Source: Orychophragmus violaceus
Lineage: Eukaryota > Streptophyta > Magnoliopsida > Brassicales > Brassicaceae
Direction of reading: 5' to 3'
DNA: 64,000 nt
Assembly: GCA_030180135.1 (NCBI GenBank)
Contig: CM058234.1
Span: forward strand, 4,464,001 to 4,528,000
Shown here one piece after another: positions 50,843-62,716 of this stretch. How positions within the stretch are numbered: the stretch's first letter is position 1; each line of letters starts with the position of its first letter. The notes under the pieces are model-generated. The model was not told where the DNA came from and made no database searches. It saw only the letters and a program-made list of their open reading frames with translations. The position numbers were made by a program, and so were the translations under genes.

Positions 50843-51415
50843 TCATCCAAAAAGACTTGCTGTAACCAACATGGGAACCCTATTGGCTATTGCCACATAA
50901 GATTGCCATAGATCCTCATGAGTTGCACTGTCTGCTATTAAGAAAGCGCCACGATTGGCTCTTCTAGTTTCCAAGTTGCATTTCCATAACAAAACATTTC
51001 CAAAGCTTCCTAAAAGTGCTGCAGAGAAAAACTTGAAAGAAGGCCAAGCTCTGGGTCTAGTGATTGCCTCCAAAAGATCTTTGTTTTCCACTCCAAAGAT
51101 AACCTGTGAAAATTTCAGGTCCTTCATACTTTCAATTGCCCAAAGCCAACTAAGAAAATTAGCTTCTATGTAACTGTTAACGGCAACAAAAGACTTCCTA
51201 CTATGTACCAAAACCTTTCCAGCACTGTTTCTAACCACCCACGCAGCCCCTCCTATTTTCCTATGCTTGTCCCAAGAGACACCTATATTACATTTTACCC
51301 AAGACTTGTCAGGAGGAACCCATATCTCTTTGTCCTTCCGTCTAACCCTCTGAACACAACGCTCTTCCTCTCCTTCTAAAGCATGAGCACAAAACCATTC
51401 ATCAACTTCATCCCT
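50843..51415 (-). pseudogene. RNase H-like domain fragment (RVT_3 type)
   Basis: An open frame on the minus strand ends at 50843 and extends upstream without an ATG to about 51,415 (EWFCAHALEGEEERC, then WVPPDKSWVKCNIGVSWDK, GGAAWVVRNSAGKVLVHSRK, EANFLSWLWAIESMKDL, VIFGVENKDLLEAI). This is the RNase H-like fold found at the C-terminus of plant non-LTR elements and in many orphan plant proteins. The first catalytic Asp position is occupied in CNIGVSW by a non-acidic residue, so activity is doubtful. The 5' part is missing. Confidence 0.65.
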
Positions 51416-52460
51416 TCTAAAGTAACTAATAAATAAGAATCAAATTTTTACTCTCCGGAATATTATTGTTGGTACATCATTATCTATGTTTAAATAAATA
51501 GAATGCGTACGTGAATTATTTGTAAACAATAAATATGTAATAAAACAATAGAAGATCAAACTTGTATTTATGAAATTTTGAATTAGAGCATGAAATCATT
51601 TGTCAATTGCCATAGCATGTGTGTTATAATTTTCAAATACGAGTTGCCAAAAGTCAAAATTTAATGTTTTGGAGTAATATTATCGATGTATCATGATCCA
51701 TGTTTAAATTAAGTAGAATGCATGTGTGAGTTGTAAATGACAAGAACATATAATAAAAATTAGAGCTGTCAAATTTAAATTTACGAAACTAAGAACTAAA
51801 ACATTAAAATCATAGGTCAGTTGCCTTAACATGTGAATAATGACAAAGATATGGATATATACATAGATATAATTTTCAAAAAATGGCTAAAAAAATCATT
51901 TTTTCAATATTTTGGAGTGATGTTATAGAAGTGTGTTTAGATTAAATAAAATGTGTGTGTGAGTTGTAAATGACAAAAATCATATGATAAAAAGTAATGT
52001 CAAATGTATATTTATGAAATTAAGAATTTTAACCTGAAAATCATTTTTCAATTACCATATCATGTGGGTTATTATATAGGGTGATATCAATAGAAAAGAA
52101 AAGTAGACAGACGAAATTAGGTTAAAAAATGATATTTACCTATTCAGCTAGAAAAGTATACAATATAAAATAATAAATGTGTTGTCCCAATATATTTGTT
52201 ATTTCTCTTAGTTCACTTACATTATTTGATTTGTTAAAATAGGGGTTTTATGTGTAATTTAACCAAATACAATACTGTAAAACAGTTAAATTTTCTAGGA
52301 AGTAAGTAAGAGAAGTAAGGGGTTATCTTGTGGTATACAATCCAATTTCCCTATTATATATGTAATTTTCAAAAACAAATAAAAAATGAATTTCAATGTT
52401 TTGGAGTAATGTTGTTGATGTATCATGGTCAATGTTTAAATTAAATAGAATATGTGTATG

Positions 52461-53792
52461 TTTACACATTTAATTTTATAGCAAAACATCGAGTTGCCCT
52501 AGAGTTTTCTCTTTGGCCCATTGCCCGAGGCGCCGCCTCCCCTCCATCAATTCAGCCATGAACTCGAATTACCGGTCAGCTTTCACCGGATCTGTCGTCT
52601 GAGGAGCCATGCTGCTCATCATCGGAACCTCGCCGGGGGTTATCCGACGAACTGTCTCACCCCATGGTGAAGAACCGTCAAGAACTCGGAGGCCTCGAAG
52701 CTCAACTGGTCAGCCTCCTCCACAGCCTGAATCTTCTCCGCCGGTGAGTCCTCCAGCTTTCCACTCATCTTCTAGCAAGAACCGTCGGGAGGAGACAAAT
52801 CGCTTTTTGGTCCCACCTCTCCCGAAGCCTCCAGACCCTCTGGCTTTTGCGAAGCTACTTCAACACCTGGCGAATCCAAAACCGCCAAATCCTCCGCTGT
52901 GGCTGACGAAGCCGCAAGATCCTCCGCCAGATGCTCCGTCAGAACCTCCGCCGTGGCTGACGAAGCTGCCAGAACCTCCGCCAGACCCTCCGGATCCTTT
53001 ATGGTTGTTCGAATGGAGTCTCGCAAAATCGCCGCATCTTTCACCATTCATATCCGGAGTGGTCAATCCTTTGCTTCGCCCAATCGATTTCATATCCACT
53101 TCATCGGATATGAAGCTTTCATGTCCGAGTCGAGATTTTCCCGCCGGCGTACAAGCGGTCGTACGGAAAAGCCAAGCCTCCGCGTTTCCTCGCGCACTCA
53201 ATCGGCGTGCTCCAATGGGCCATTATCTTTTGTGTCCTGTTAATGGGCCATGGTTCCAACAAGTTAAGCCCATTGTGTTTCTTCATTTTCTAAAATCTAA
53301 CCTAATCAGAGGTGCATCATCAACATCAGGCAGTAGCAATTTCCTCCTTTGCCTGGGAGAGATCAATATCTTTTTCCTTCCTTTTGTGGAAGAGATCAAT
53401 TCCACCTTCCTTCCCTCTTGGGAAGAGATTTTTTCAGTTCATTCTTCTTTTTGGAGAGTTACTGAATCCATCATCCTCCTTTCGTTGGGAGAGAATCATC
53501 TTAACCTTTTCACATGCTTGTCATCTTTCGTTTCGAGGATGTCGGTCGGTGAAGATTGGTTTCCAAAGTCACACTGCAAAGTGACCAAATTTCAAAGTTC
53601 CGGTTTGTCCGTGAAACGTTCATTGACGTATTTGAGCTATGTCTCAGATCTGAAGTCATCATATCATGAAGATTTTTCTGTTTTAATTTGTGCTAAATGT
53701 ATGTTGGTTTGCGTTTATGGAGGACGACTAATTCCCTCTAGTTGTATGTTTGAAGTTTAGATGAATGAAATGGTTTATGACAAAAAAAAGAA
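52461..53792 (+). mobile_element. Non-autonomous retroposon (LINE-derived or Sadhu-like), 1.33 kb
   Basis: The insertion is bordered by the 14-bp AGAATATGTGTATG on both sides (52447-52460 and 53793-53806) and ends with a short A-rich tail, the signs of LINE-mediated retroposition. It splits a repeat unit that is intact elsewhere in the array, so both ends are certain. It holds a Pro-rich open frame (52609-53760) but no reverse transcriptase. Confidence 0.85.
52609..53760 (+). CDS. Hypothetical Pro-rich frame in the retroposon
   Basis: An open frame of 383 codons starts at ATG 52609, with PPDPPDPLWLF- and PPPWLTKLPEPPP-type repeats in residues about 70-130. The second half is Ser/Phe-rich and looks noncoding. 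Brassicaceae LINE ORF1 proteins often begin with Pro-rich sequence of this style, so this may be the head of a LINE joined to its tail. It may not encode a real protein. Confidence 0.3.
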   Translation: MLLIIGTSPGVIRRTVSPHGEEPSRTRRPRSSTGQPPPQPESSPPVSPPAFHSSSSKNRREETNRFLVPPLPKPPDPLAFAKLLQHLANPKPPNPPLWLTKPQDPPPDAPSEPPPWLTKLPEPPPDPPDPLWLFEWSLAKSPHLSPFISGVVNPLLRPIDFISTSSDMKLSCPSRDFPAGVQAVVRKSQASAFPRALNRRAPMGHYLLCPVNGPWFQQVKPIVFLHFLKSNLIRGASSTSGSSNFLLCLGEINIFFLPFVEEINSTFLPSWEEIFSVHSSFWRVTESIILLSLGENHLNLFTCLSSFVSRMSVGEDWFPKSHCKVTKFQSSGLSVKRSLTYLSYVSDLKSSYHEDFSVLICAKCMLVCVYGGRLIPSSCMFEV

Positions 53793-54190
53793 AGAATATG
53801 TGTATGAGTTGTAGACGACAAAAACATATAACAAAAATTATAAATGTCAAATATAAATTTATGAAACTAAGAATTAGAACATAAAAACCATTTGTCAGTT
53901 GTCATAGCATGTGAGTTATTGACAAAGATACGCATATATATCATATATAGATTTTAAATTTCTTTATAATATATTGTATATATAATTTTCAAAAACTAAC
54001 TTTTACAAAATATGAATTTTAGTGTTTTGAATTAATGTTGTCAATGTGTCATGATCCATATTTAAATTAAATAGAATATTTGCGTGAGTTGTAAACGATA
54101 AAAACCTTATAATAAGACGGTAAAAGATATTAAATTTATATTAATGAAATTAGGAACATGAAAATCATTTGTCAATTAGCATAAGAGTTT

Positions 54191-54892
54191 ATTACATTCA
54201 TAATCACTTTTCTACACTTTAATTACATCTATAGTCATAAACATGTAATAAGGTATTTTATTTTAAGGCTAATATTTTTTTGTCTTTAATTCATTGTAAC
54301 TAAGAGACACAATTCTAGTCACAACTTTTTCACTCGTTACATTATTTTCACTTTTTAATTATTACATTCAAGACTCTAACCTCTTTTCACACCAAAAAAT
54401 AAGTCTCAAACCCTAAAAAAAAAAGAGTTGTCATCTTTCTCTCTGCTTCACATTGCCGTCAATCAAATGATCAAATCTCAAGAAGCTTCATGAACTTTCG
54501 TCCTCAATCGAGAGAAATCAGAGTGATTAACTTGCCTCGTCGTTCGTTTGTATCCCTACCTTAAACTGTTGTCATTAGATCTGTGGTTGATTCTCGGCCT
54601 CTCTCCTCCTCTATCATCGATGTTTTCTCTGTCTCTCTCTCTTTCTCTCTCTGTAAATCGAGAGGAATCATCGTCTTCGGTGAGTCGTTGTATCTATATA
54701 GTAGTATTTTTTATTTCTCTTGATTTTGCCAGGTACCACTGATTTTCACTTAGATTTGTTTGTTTAAGCTTCGATCTAGTTGTGTTCTTCTACAACTTCG
54801 TTTTAGTACCATGTGTATGTGTTCTACGTCCCATGTGGACAACTTAAAATCGTCTCTATTATTCTGATTTGCTTAGATCTAGATTCTATGTT
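54191..54892. other. Spacer before the copia element, start of a short tandem repeat
   Basis: No gene. The last 90 bp (TGTGGACAACTTAAAATCG, CTGATTTGC, AGATCTAGATTCTATG) are the first of several repeat units that continue to the right of the copia insertion (62717-62960). Confidence 0.5.
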
Positions 54893-54897
54893 CATGG

Positions 54898-55567
54898 TGA
54901 AGGATTGTTTAGTTGATCCTGATTCAATTCTTAGATTCATATCAACCTAAACATGCGGATCTAGGTTCTTCTCAGAATAGAAACAAATGATGATCTCACC
55001 TTATACCTGTTTGCAGCGGAAAGAGATGGTATGTCTGAGATCAGAGAAACACCGAGGGATGAATCCTCCAAAGGTTCACACACGCGATCACAGAAAACGG
55101 CTGCTAGACCACAAGGAGCTCGGCGCAGAGAGAGAGAGTTTTCGGCTGGGGACTTAGGGTTAATTGTTCTGAACTCGAGTTTTATCTAATAAAACTTGTC
55201 CGGTTCCGTTTGGGCCATTTGGCCCAAACACCAATTAACTCGACGGCATTCGCGCACTGTGTCGACCGACACACCTTGTGTATCGATCGACACACAGTGC
55301 CTAAACCGTTTTATTCTCTCTAAGTACAGTAAATGCCTAGCACTTTTACCGTACTTCTGCTAAACCGTTCCTACACATTTTCCTGTTAGCTTAGGCGTGT
55401 GACCCATATGGGATCATATAATAAAGGCAATAAGTCCAAGACTTATAGATCATGAGCGGACTCTAGCAAGCCATCATGACCCCCAGTATTATATGACTTA
55501 TGTCTGATCATTGACATACTCTTACTTTCTAGAGACAGTACCGAGATTACTGGACACAATTCCAACA
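54898..55567 (-). repeat. 3' LTR of the copia element
   Basis: A 670-bp long terminal repeat, identical to 62045-62716 as far as I can see except for a 2-bp difference in a GA run. It contains palindromes TGTGTCGACCGACACA and TGTGTATCGATCGACACA. Confidence 0.95.
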
Positions 55568-56418
55568 ATCTCCCACTTGTACTGGAATCTCTGTATTCAT
55601 AATCCTTTTGTCACAATATCTCGATTAGTCATAAGGCAAGATTGGTGCCATCCTTATAAAGCCTAATCTTGTTCATCGGACTCTGATTTGATACTGACAA
55701 TCCAAACGACTCGGGACAGTCCGTTTGAGCATGGCCATGCATTTTCCAGTATTCAAATCTCCGATTGGCCTAGAGATATTCACTCCATTTATATTGGAGG
55801 GACAAATTCCGTCTTGTTCCATCACTGTAAACTACTCATTTCATAATGTACCCAAACAAGGTCCTTATAACTATCGCAGAACGATAGCGTTAGACAATGA
55901 TCAAAGAGCATCAGTCCATGTGCAGTCACATGCATGTGAACTCAGGTCTAAGGACTATACTCTATAGTCGTAGTAAGAATCTCTTATGACACATATATAA
56001 ATATCCTGAAGAGTTCTTATAAGCGGGTCTTGTCCGATCGTATGTTCCCAAACATACACCTATGTACTGACTTTGATGCCGCGCATCTATGACACACTGA
56101 GACTTTGTCATAAGTCACATACCAATCCAGTCTCACACGGTTGTTGGTGTTCCAATTTCAACAACCTTCGACTAGGGACGGGATGATATAAAACATCTAT
56201 CAAATATAGGGTCTCATGATCAAGCTAAATGACTTCGATGACTCAAGATCAAGTCATTTACTTCGATGACCTATAAAATGGTTCATATCACTTTGAAACG
56301 ATTATTTCATCACAGTTAAAATAATCTTGAAATAATAATTTCATTAAACATAAGAATGTTTTACAAGAACATATCAAATAACTAAATAAAAGCCCTCAAA
56401 CTCCCACTCAAATTTAGA

Positions 56419-59400
56419 TTACATTTCTATGTCTCTAATGCCTACAGCTTCAGTCAGAAACTCGAGCTTAGGCCTTGGGAGTGGCTTTGTCAACGGATCA
56501 GCGACGTTATCATCTGTCTGAACTCGGCTGATCTTGACTTCCTTTCTATTAATGATGTCACGTATCAAGTGAAATCTTCTTAGAACATGCTTGGATTTCT
56601 GGTGTGATCTTGGTTCCTTTGCCTGAGCTATAGCACCATTGTTGTCACAAAACAGTGCCAGAGGCTCAGCCGCATCTGGTATCACACCTAGTTCAATAAT
56701 GAACTTTCGTATCCAAACAGCTTCCTTCGCAGCTTCTGAGGCGGCGATATATTCAGCTTCTGTAGTGGAATCTGCAACGGTGTCTTGCTTGGAGCTTCTC
56801 CAACTGATTGCACCGCCATTCAGACAAAAGATATAACCGGACTGTGACCGGAAATCATCTTGGTCTGTCTGGAAACTTGCGTCCGTGAATCCACTGACTT
56901 TAAGCACATCACTTCCTCCGTACACCAAGAACTTATCCTTAGTATGTCTTAGATACTTCAAGATATTCTTTACGGCAATCCAATGGTTTTCACCTGGATT
57001 TGACTGGTATCTACTCGTCATGCTCAATGCATAAGCAACATCAGGACGAGTACAGATCATGGCATACATGACAGATCCTATTGCAGATGCATAAGGAATA
57101 TTCTTCATGCGCTCAAGCTCAGCAGCCGTCGTAGGGCTCTGCTTCTTGCTTAGCGTTGTGCCATGTACCATTGGCGTGAAGCCCTTCTTGGAATCCTTCA
57201 TGCTGAATCTTTGTAGGACTTTGTCAATGTATGAATCTTGACACAATCCTATCAGCCTTCTAGATCTATCCCGGTAGATCCTGATTCCAAGAACGTATGC
57301 GGCTTCACCCATGTCTTTCATGGAAAAACAACTTCCAAGCCAGTCCTTTACGGACTTCAGCATTGGAACGTCGTTTCCGAGAAGCAGTATGTCATCGACA
57401 TACAGAATAAGAAATACAATCTTGCTCCCACTAGATTTCTTATACACGCATTGTTCTTCTTCGTTTCTGATGAAGTCAAATTGCTTGATCGCTTCATCAA
57501 AACGAAGATTCCAGCTCCTCGATGCTTGCTTCAATCCATAAATGGATTTATGAAGCTTGCATACCTTTCCAGCATTCTTTGGATCTATGTAACCGTCAGG
57601 TTGTGTCATATACACATCCTCTTCCAGAATACCATTCAGGAAGGCGGTTTTCACGTCCATCTGCCAAATTTCATAATCATGAAAAGCTGCAGTTGCTAGT
57701 AGAATCCGAATAGATTTCATCATAGCCACTGGTGAATAGGTTTCATCGTAATCCACACCGTGAACTTGTCTGAAACCTTTTGCCACCAACCTGGCTTTAT
57801 AAATCTGGACATTTCCATCCACGTCAATCTTCTTCTTGAAGATCCATTTGCACTCGATGGCTTTTACACCAGCGGGTAAGTCAACCAACGAAAACACTTG
57901 GTTGACCGACATGGAGTCCATTTCGGAATCAGTGGCCTTGCGCCACTTAGAGGAATCTGGGCCCATCATGGCTTGATTGAATTTCGATGGTTCATCACCA
58001 TCAATGATCAGAAGATCATGACAATCAGTCACGAGGAATCCTTGATATCTCTCGGGTTCGTGACGGATCCTCCCGGATCTTCGAACTTCAGGTACTACAG
58101 GTTCAGGCTCTACAATTTCTTGTAGGTCCTCCTGCTGCTCTTCCTCATTAGGTTGAGCAGTATCCTGTTCATCTTGAATTTCTTCAAGCAGTACCTTACT
58201 CCCACTGTCTTTCTTAGAGAGAAACTCCCTCTCAATAAAGTTACAATCCCGGGCAACAAAGATCTTGTTCTCGGAACGTAGATAGAAGTAATAAGCCTTG
58301 GTTTCCCGTGGATAACCAATGAAGTAGCATTTGTCAGATTTTGGTGTAAGCTTGTCTGAGATTAATCTCTTGACATAGGCTTCACAACCCCAAATTCTGA
58401 GATAAGACAGCATTGGAGCTTCTCCAGTCCATAATTCATATGGTGTCTTTGCTACTGCTTTCGATGGCGCTCTATTTAGAGTGAACACTGCTGTTAGCAG
58501 AGCATATCCCCAAAGGGATATTGGAAGGTCTGTGTGACTCATCATAGATCGAACCATATCCAATAAGGTTCGATTTCTCCTCTCAGACACACCATTCCAT
58601 TGAGGTGTTCCAGGAGGAGTGAGTTGGGATACGATCCCACACTCTCTCAGATGATCACTGAATTCTTGGCTTAAGTATTCTCCTCCTCGGTCGGACCGAA
58701 GAGCCTTAATGCTTTTGCCAAGTTGGTTCTGTACTTCATTTTGGAATTCTCTGAACTTCTCAAAAGATTCAGACTTATGTTTCATCAAATAAACATATCC
58801 ATACCTACTGAAATCATCAGTAAAGGTAATGAAGTACTGATAGTTTCCTCTTGCATTTGTGGACATTGGGCCACACACATCAGTGTGTATCAGGCCCAAT
58901 ACGTCACTGGCCCTCTCGTTAGGTTTATTAAAGGGGGCCGTGTCATTTTGCCCATCATGCAGGATTCGCATTTCTCACATGACTCAAAGTCAAATGAGCC
59001 AAGAAGTCCATTCGAATGGAGCCTCTTGATGCGTTTCTCGCTGATGTGCCCTAAACGACAATGCCATAGAAACGTTCGGTTCTCCTCATTAGGTTTGAAC
59101 CGTTTGGTATTAATGTTATAAATTGGCGCGGATTGATCGAGTATGTAAAGCCCATTCATAAGAGGGGCAGAACCATAGAACAAATTGTTGCGATTGAAGG
59201 AACATAATTTATTCTTAACTGAAAAATCATAACCTTCCAAATCCAACAAAGAAATTGAAATAATATTTCTGCTTATAGCAGGTACAAAATAACAATTATT
59301 GAGTTCTAAAATCAATCCCGAAGGTAAAGACAACAAGTAAGTGCCTACAGCTAGTGCTGGAACTTTCGCTCCATTCCCAACTCGTAGCTCCACTTGTCCT

Positions 59401-60395
59401 TGCTTCAGCCTTCTACTGTTGCTGAGTGCCTGCATATTAGTACAAATATGAGCCCCACAACCAGTATCCATAACCCATGAGGTATTATCAGAAGTAGTTG
59501 TATTAACTTCTATAACAAAAATACCTGTTGAAGAAGTCTCAAAAGTCTTCTTCTTCAATTCCTTTAGACCTTCCTGGAATTTCTTACATTCTCTCCTCCA
59601 ATGCCCTGGTTCTTTACAGAACCTACATATGTCAGTTGGCCCAGCCTTGGACTTGGGCTTGGGCTTTGGCGTGTCCTTGTCCGCGACTTGGACAGCCTTG
59701 GCCTTTCCCTTATCCTTAGCAGAGGATTTCTTAAACCCCTTGCCCTTCTGCACCATAAGCACATTGGGGTCCTTGGCGGTTTTCCTCAAATTGGGCTCCG
59801 CAGTCTTGAGCATTCCGTGAAGCTCAGGCAATGTCTTACTCAAGCCATGCATGTTAAAGTTCAGAATGAACTGATCATAGCTTGCAGGTAATGACTGCAG
59901 AATGATGTCGCAGGCAAGTTCCTGGCTGATTGGGCAGTCGAGTTTCTGAAGATGATCGAGATAACCCATCATCTTCAAGACATGAGGACTCACTGCCGCA
60001 TTCGCAGCCAACTTGCAGTCCAAGAGGTTCTTAACTGTTTGAAACCTCTCAGTCCTAGCCTGCTCCTGAAAAAGCAATTTCAGGCTTGCCATTATCTCGA
60101 TGGGTGACAATACACTCTCGAACTGTTTTTGCAGCTCAGGAGTCATTGTCACCAACATCAGGCAATAGGCATCATTTTCATCTGACGAATGCTTTTCCCA
60201 AGCGTTATGCAGAGTCCTGGCGGCATTGGCAGGAGGCCTCTCGGGGAGAGGATCACGAAGGACATAATCCTTCTTCTCCTGCTTGAGGACTAGCCTCAAG
60301 TTCCTTGACCACGTCAGGAAGTTCGTTCCAGTCAGCTTCTCCTTCTCGAGAACAGACCGGATTGAGAATGTGTTTTGTGTGCTTGTAGTAGTCAT
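56419..60395 (-). pseudogene. Copia gag-pol polyprotein with a single frameshift
   Basis: The frame from ATG at 60395 runs 501 codons to 58890: gag, a CCHC zinc knuckle (CRFCKEPGHWRREC), the protease site (MDTGCGAHIC) and the pre-integrase HLGH-like zinc region (WHCRLGHISEKR). At a run of five C (minus strand, about 58933-58937) the frame must shift by one base to continue in the second frame (58971-56419): integrase (HTDVCGPM, DDFSRYGYVY, SDRGGEY, ERRNRTLLDM), reverse transcriptase (KWIFKKK, YDETYSPVA, QMDVKTAFLNG, YVDDILLLGND) and RNase H (TDASFQTD, EAEYIAASEAAKE, ADPLTKPL). Total length, about 1,326 codons, is normal for copia. The break leaves the element unable to make full pol unless it is a sequencing error. 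Confidence 0.93.
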
Positions 60396-62044
60396 AGCTG
60401 AAATATATAGATAAAAAGGTTATTAGTTAAAATGTTCAATATGATTAATCTCGTATTAAATTTAATATGATTAATCACGCATTATATTTAATAACATAAG
60501 TTACCCTCAATAGAATATAATGATTCCAAGATCCACATATAACTAAGATTAAAGTGGGCCACTGGCCGTCACCAAACCTTAGCTTATATCGGTAAGCCCT
60601 ATATCGGCTAATTATATCCGTGATATAACTCTTGGTTGTGAATCTGGGCCCGAGGCCCAATCCACTCTGATGTCTCAAGGCCCGGGACTCCCGATGGCCC
60701 AGTCAAGAAAACCAGACTATACAGTCATGTAATCATTAATGTCTGGGACTCCCAATGACATTTATGAATCACAAACCGTCTTATCCACGCAAAAGCAGAC
60801 ACCCTCACACTGTAAGGCCATGAATACAATTGAATGGGCTTCGACAGCTGACATAGAATGGACAAGACATCCAACGCTTGATATTATTTGAGGTTCGTAG
60901 GTTTATTTAAAAAATTCATTCCCAAAATAGAAGATTACTATTTCGGGAAACTTTCCATTTTTGGAAACCTACTATTTTGGAAACTTTCTAAAATTGGAAA
61001 CTTTCTAAAAACGGAAACTTTCTAACTTTAGAAATTTCTTTAAAATCCAAAACCCGCAAATCCAGAAACTTCTAATTTAAGAAACTTTCTAATTTCAAAA
61101 TTTCGGAAACTTTAATTTAAAATCGACTTTATAATTTTATAAAATAAATTTTAAATTAATCTGAAGAAAGACTCAAATAATTGGCCCAATTGTTTTAACT
61201 TCTTGGCCCGAGGCCCAAGAATTGGTCCATGTCCAAGACATGACCCAATTGTCCAATTAGATGACATAACCGGTCTGGTTCATTAAAATTGGTCTAACCA
61301 AATTTTAATTACTACGATGACCACAATTGTCAACCGGTTATTTACTAAACCGGATTTTCTCAATTTATTTGGTCCAACCAAATCAAATTAGAAAATCCTG
61401 GTTTAGGCACTAAATCCAATAATTCTTTCGACATTGGATTTCTTGTCCCGGTTTAACCAGATTTAATAAAATTATTAAATCTGTTTATTAAACCAGGACG
61501 AAATAATTTTAATCAAAAATTAAACCGAGCCTTAAACCAACCATGTCGATCGATGAACCAACCGTGTCGATCGATCCATCAACCGCATCGGTCGATGCTC
61601 TCAGCATCGATCCTGCATCGATCGTGCATCGATCCTGTATCGATCGATGCTCTCACGCATGCACGGAACCGAGCCAAAACCCTAACCGTGTCGATCGATG
61701 TGCACCAACCGCATCGGTCGATGCACCAATATCGAACCTGCATCGATCCTGCATCGATCGATGCTTTCACGCGTTAACAGGGTTAGCCGATGGACTGTAT
61801 CGACCGATCCATGCGATCGTATCGATCGATCCATGCGATCGCAGTCGATACAGACCTTTTGAAATCGCATTCTACCAAATCATATAGCTTGGTTTCTGCA
61901 ATTTTATGTGTGTTTAGGTTTCAATTCTTGTTACTTAAGTGGTTTGTCTTATCAGTAGTTGATTCAAAACACTTTTAAACAAGAAAAACAATCCTAAACT
62001 TGAATCTAAACAAGAAAAACCAGAACCAATGGCTCTGATACCAC
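60396..62044 (-). other. Copia leader region with a TCGATCGA-rich array
   Basis: The untranslated leader between the gag ATG and the primer binding site. From 61540 to 61860 CATCGATCGATG, GTGTCGATCGATG and CATCGGTCGATGC motifs repeat at least twice in a block of about 130 bp. Further in, TGGAAACTTTC-type repeats (about 60,940-61,110) occur. Short ORFs rich in Ser-Ile-Asp-Arg are artefacts of the repeat. Confidence 0.7.
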
Positions 62045-62716
62045 TGAAGGATTGTTTAGTTGATCCTGATTCAATTCTTAGATTCATATCAACCTAAACA
62101 TGCGGATCTAGGTTCTTCTCAGAATAGAAACAAATGATGATCTCACCTTATACCTGTTTGCAGCGGAAAGAGATGGTATGTCTGAGATCAGAGAAACACC
62201 GAGGGATGAATCCTCCAAAGGTTCACACACGCGATCACAGAAAACGGCTGCTAGACCACAAGGAGCTCGGCGCAGAGAGAGAGAGAGTTTTCGGCTGGGG
62301 ACTTAGGGTTAATTGTTCTGAACTCGAGTTTTATCTAATAAAACTTGTCCGGTTCCGTTTGGGCCATTTGGCCCAAACACCAATTAACTCGACGGCATTC
62401 GCGCACTGTGTCGACCGACACACCTTGTGTATCGATCGACACACAGTGCCTAAACCGTTTTATTCTCTCTAAGTACAGTAAATGCCTAGCACTTTTACCG
62501 TACTTCTGCTAAACCGTTCCTACACATTTTCCTGTTAGCTTAGGCGTGTGACCCATATGGGATCATATAATAAAGGCAATAAGTCCAAGACTTATAGATC
62601 ATGAGCGGACTCTAGCAAGCCATCATGACCCCCAGTATTATATGACTTATGTCTGATCATTGACATACTCTTACTTTCTAGAGACAGTACCGAGATTACT
62701 GGACACAATTCCAACA
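62045..62716 (-). repeat. 5' LTR of the copia element
   Basis: A 672-bp LTR that would hold the promoter of the element, next to the tRNA-Met primer binding site. It has one more GA unit than the 3' LTR at 54898. Confidence 0.95.

Larger units (their letters stand above)
51444..54190. repeat. Tandem array of about 240-bp units, interrupted by insertions
   Basis: Units start near 51444, 51667, 51910, 52399 and 54025, each with TTTTGGAGTAAT-like sequence, a cue such as TTTAAATTAAATAGAAT, GTGAGTTGTAAATGAC and CATTTGTCAATTGCCATA. Unit length is about 225-245 bp without insertions. Unit 3 carries about 250-280 extra bases (about 52074-52352) with weak TATAGGG/CCCTATA ends, possibly a MITE; unit 4 carries a retroposon. 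No coding potential. Confidence 0.8.
54898..62716 (-). mobile_element. Complete young Ty1/copia retrotransposon (7.8 kb)
   Basis: LTRs at 54898-55567 (3' LTR, 670 bp) and 62045-62716 (5' LTR, 672 bp) look identical except for one extra GA unit. Read on the minus strand each starts TGTTGGAATTG and ends CAATCCTTCA. CATGG flanks both sides (54893-54897, 62717-62721). The primer binding site next to the 5' LTR, TGGTATCAGAGCCA on the minus strand (about 62030-62043), matches initiator tRNA-Met; the polypurine tract AAGTGGGAG lies next to the 3' LTR. Gag-pol lies at 56419-60395. The leader (60396-62044) has an array of TCGATCGAT motifs. Confidence 0.97.

Noticed and set aside
61543..61887. Open frames rich in Ser-Ile-Asp-Arg in the copia leader
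   Set aside because: They arise from the TCGATCGAT repeat in all frames on both strands and lie in the untranslated leader of the element.
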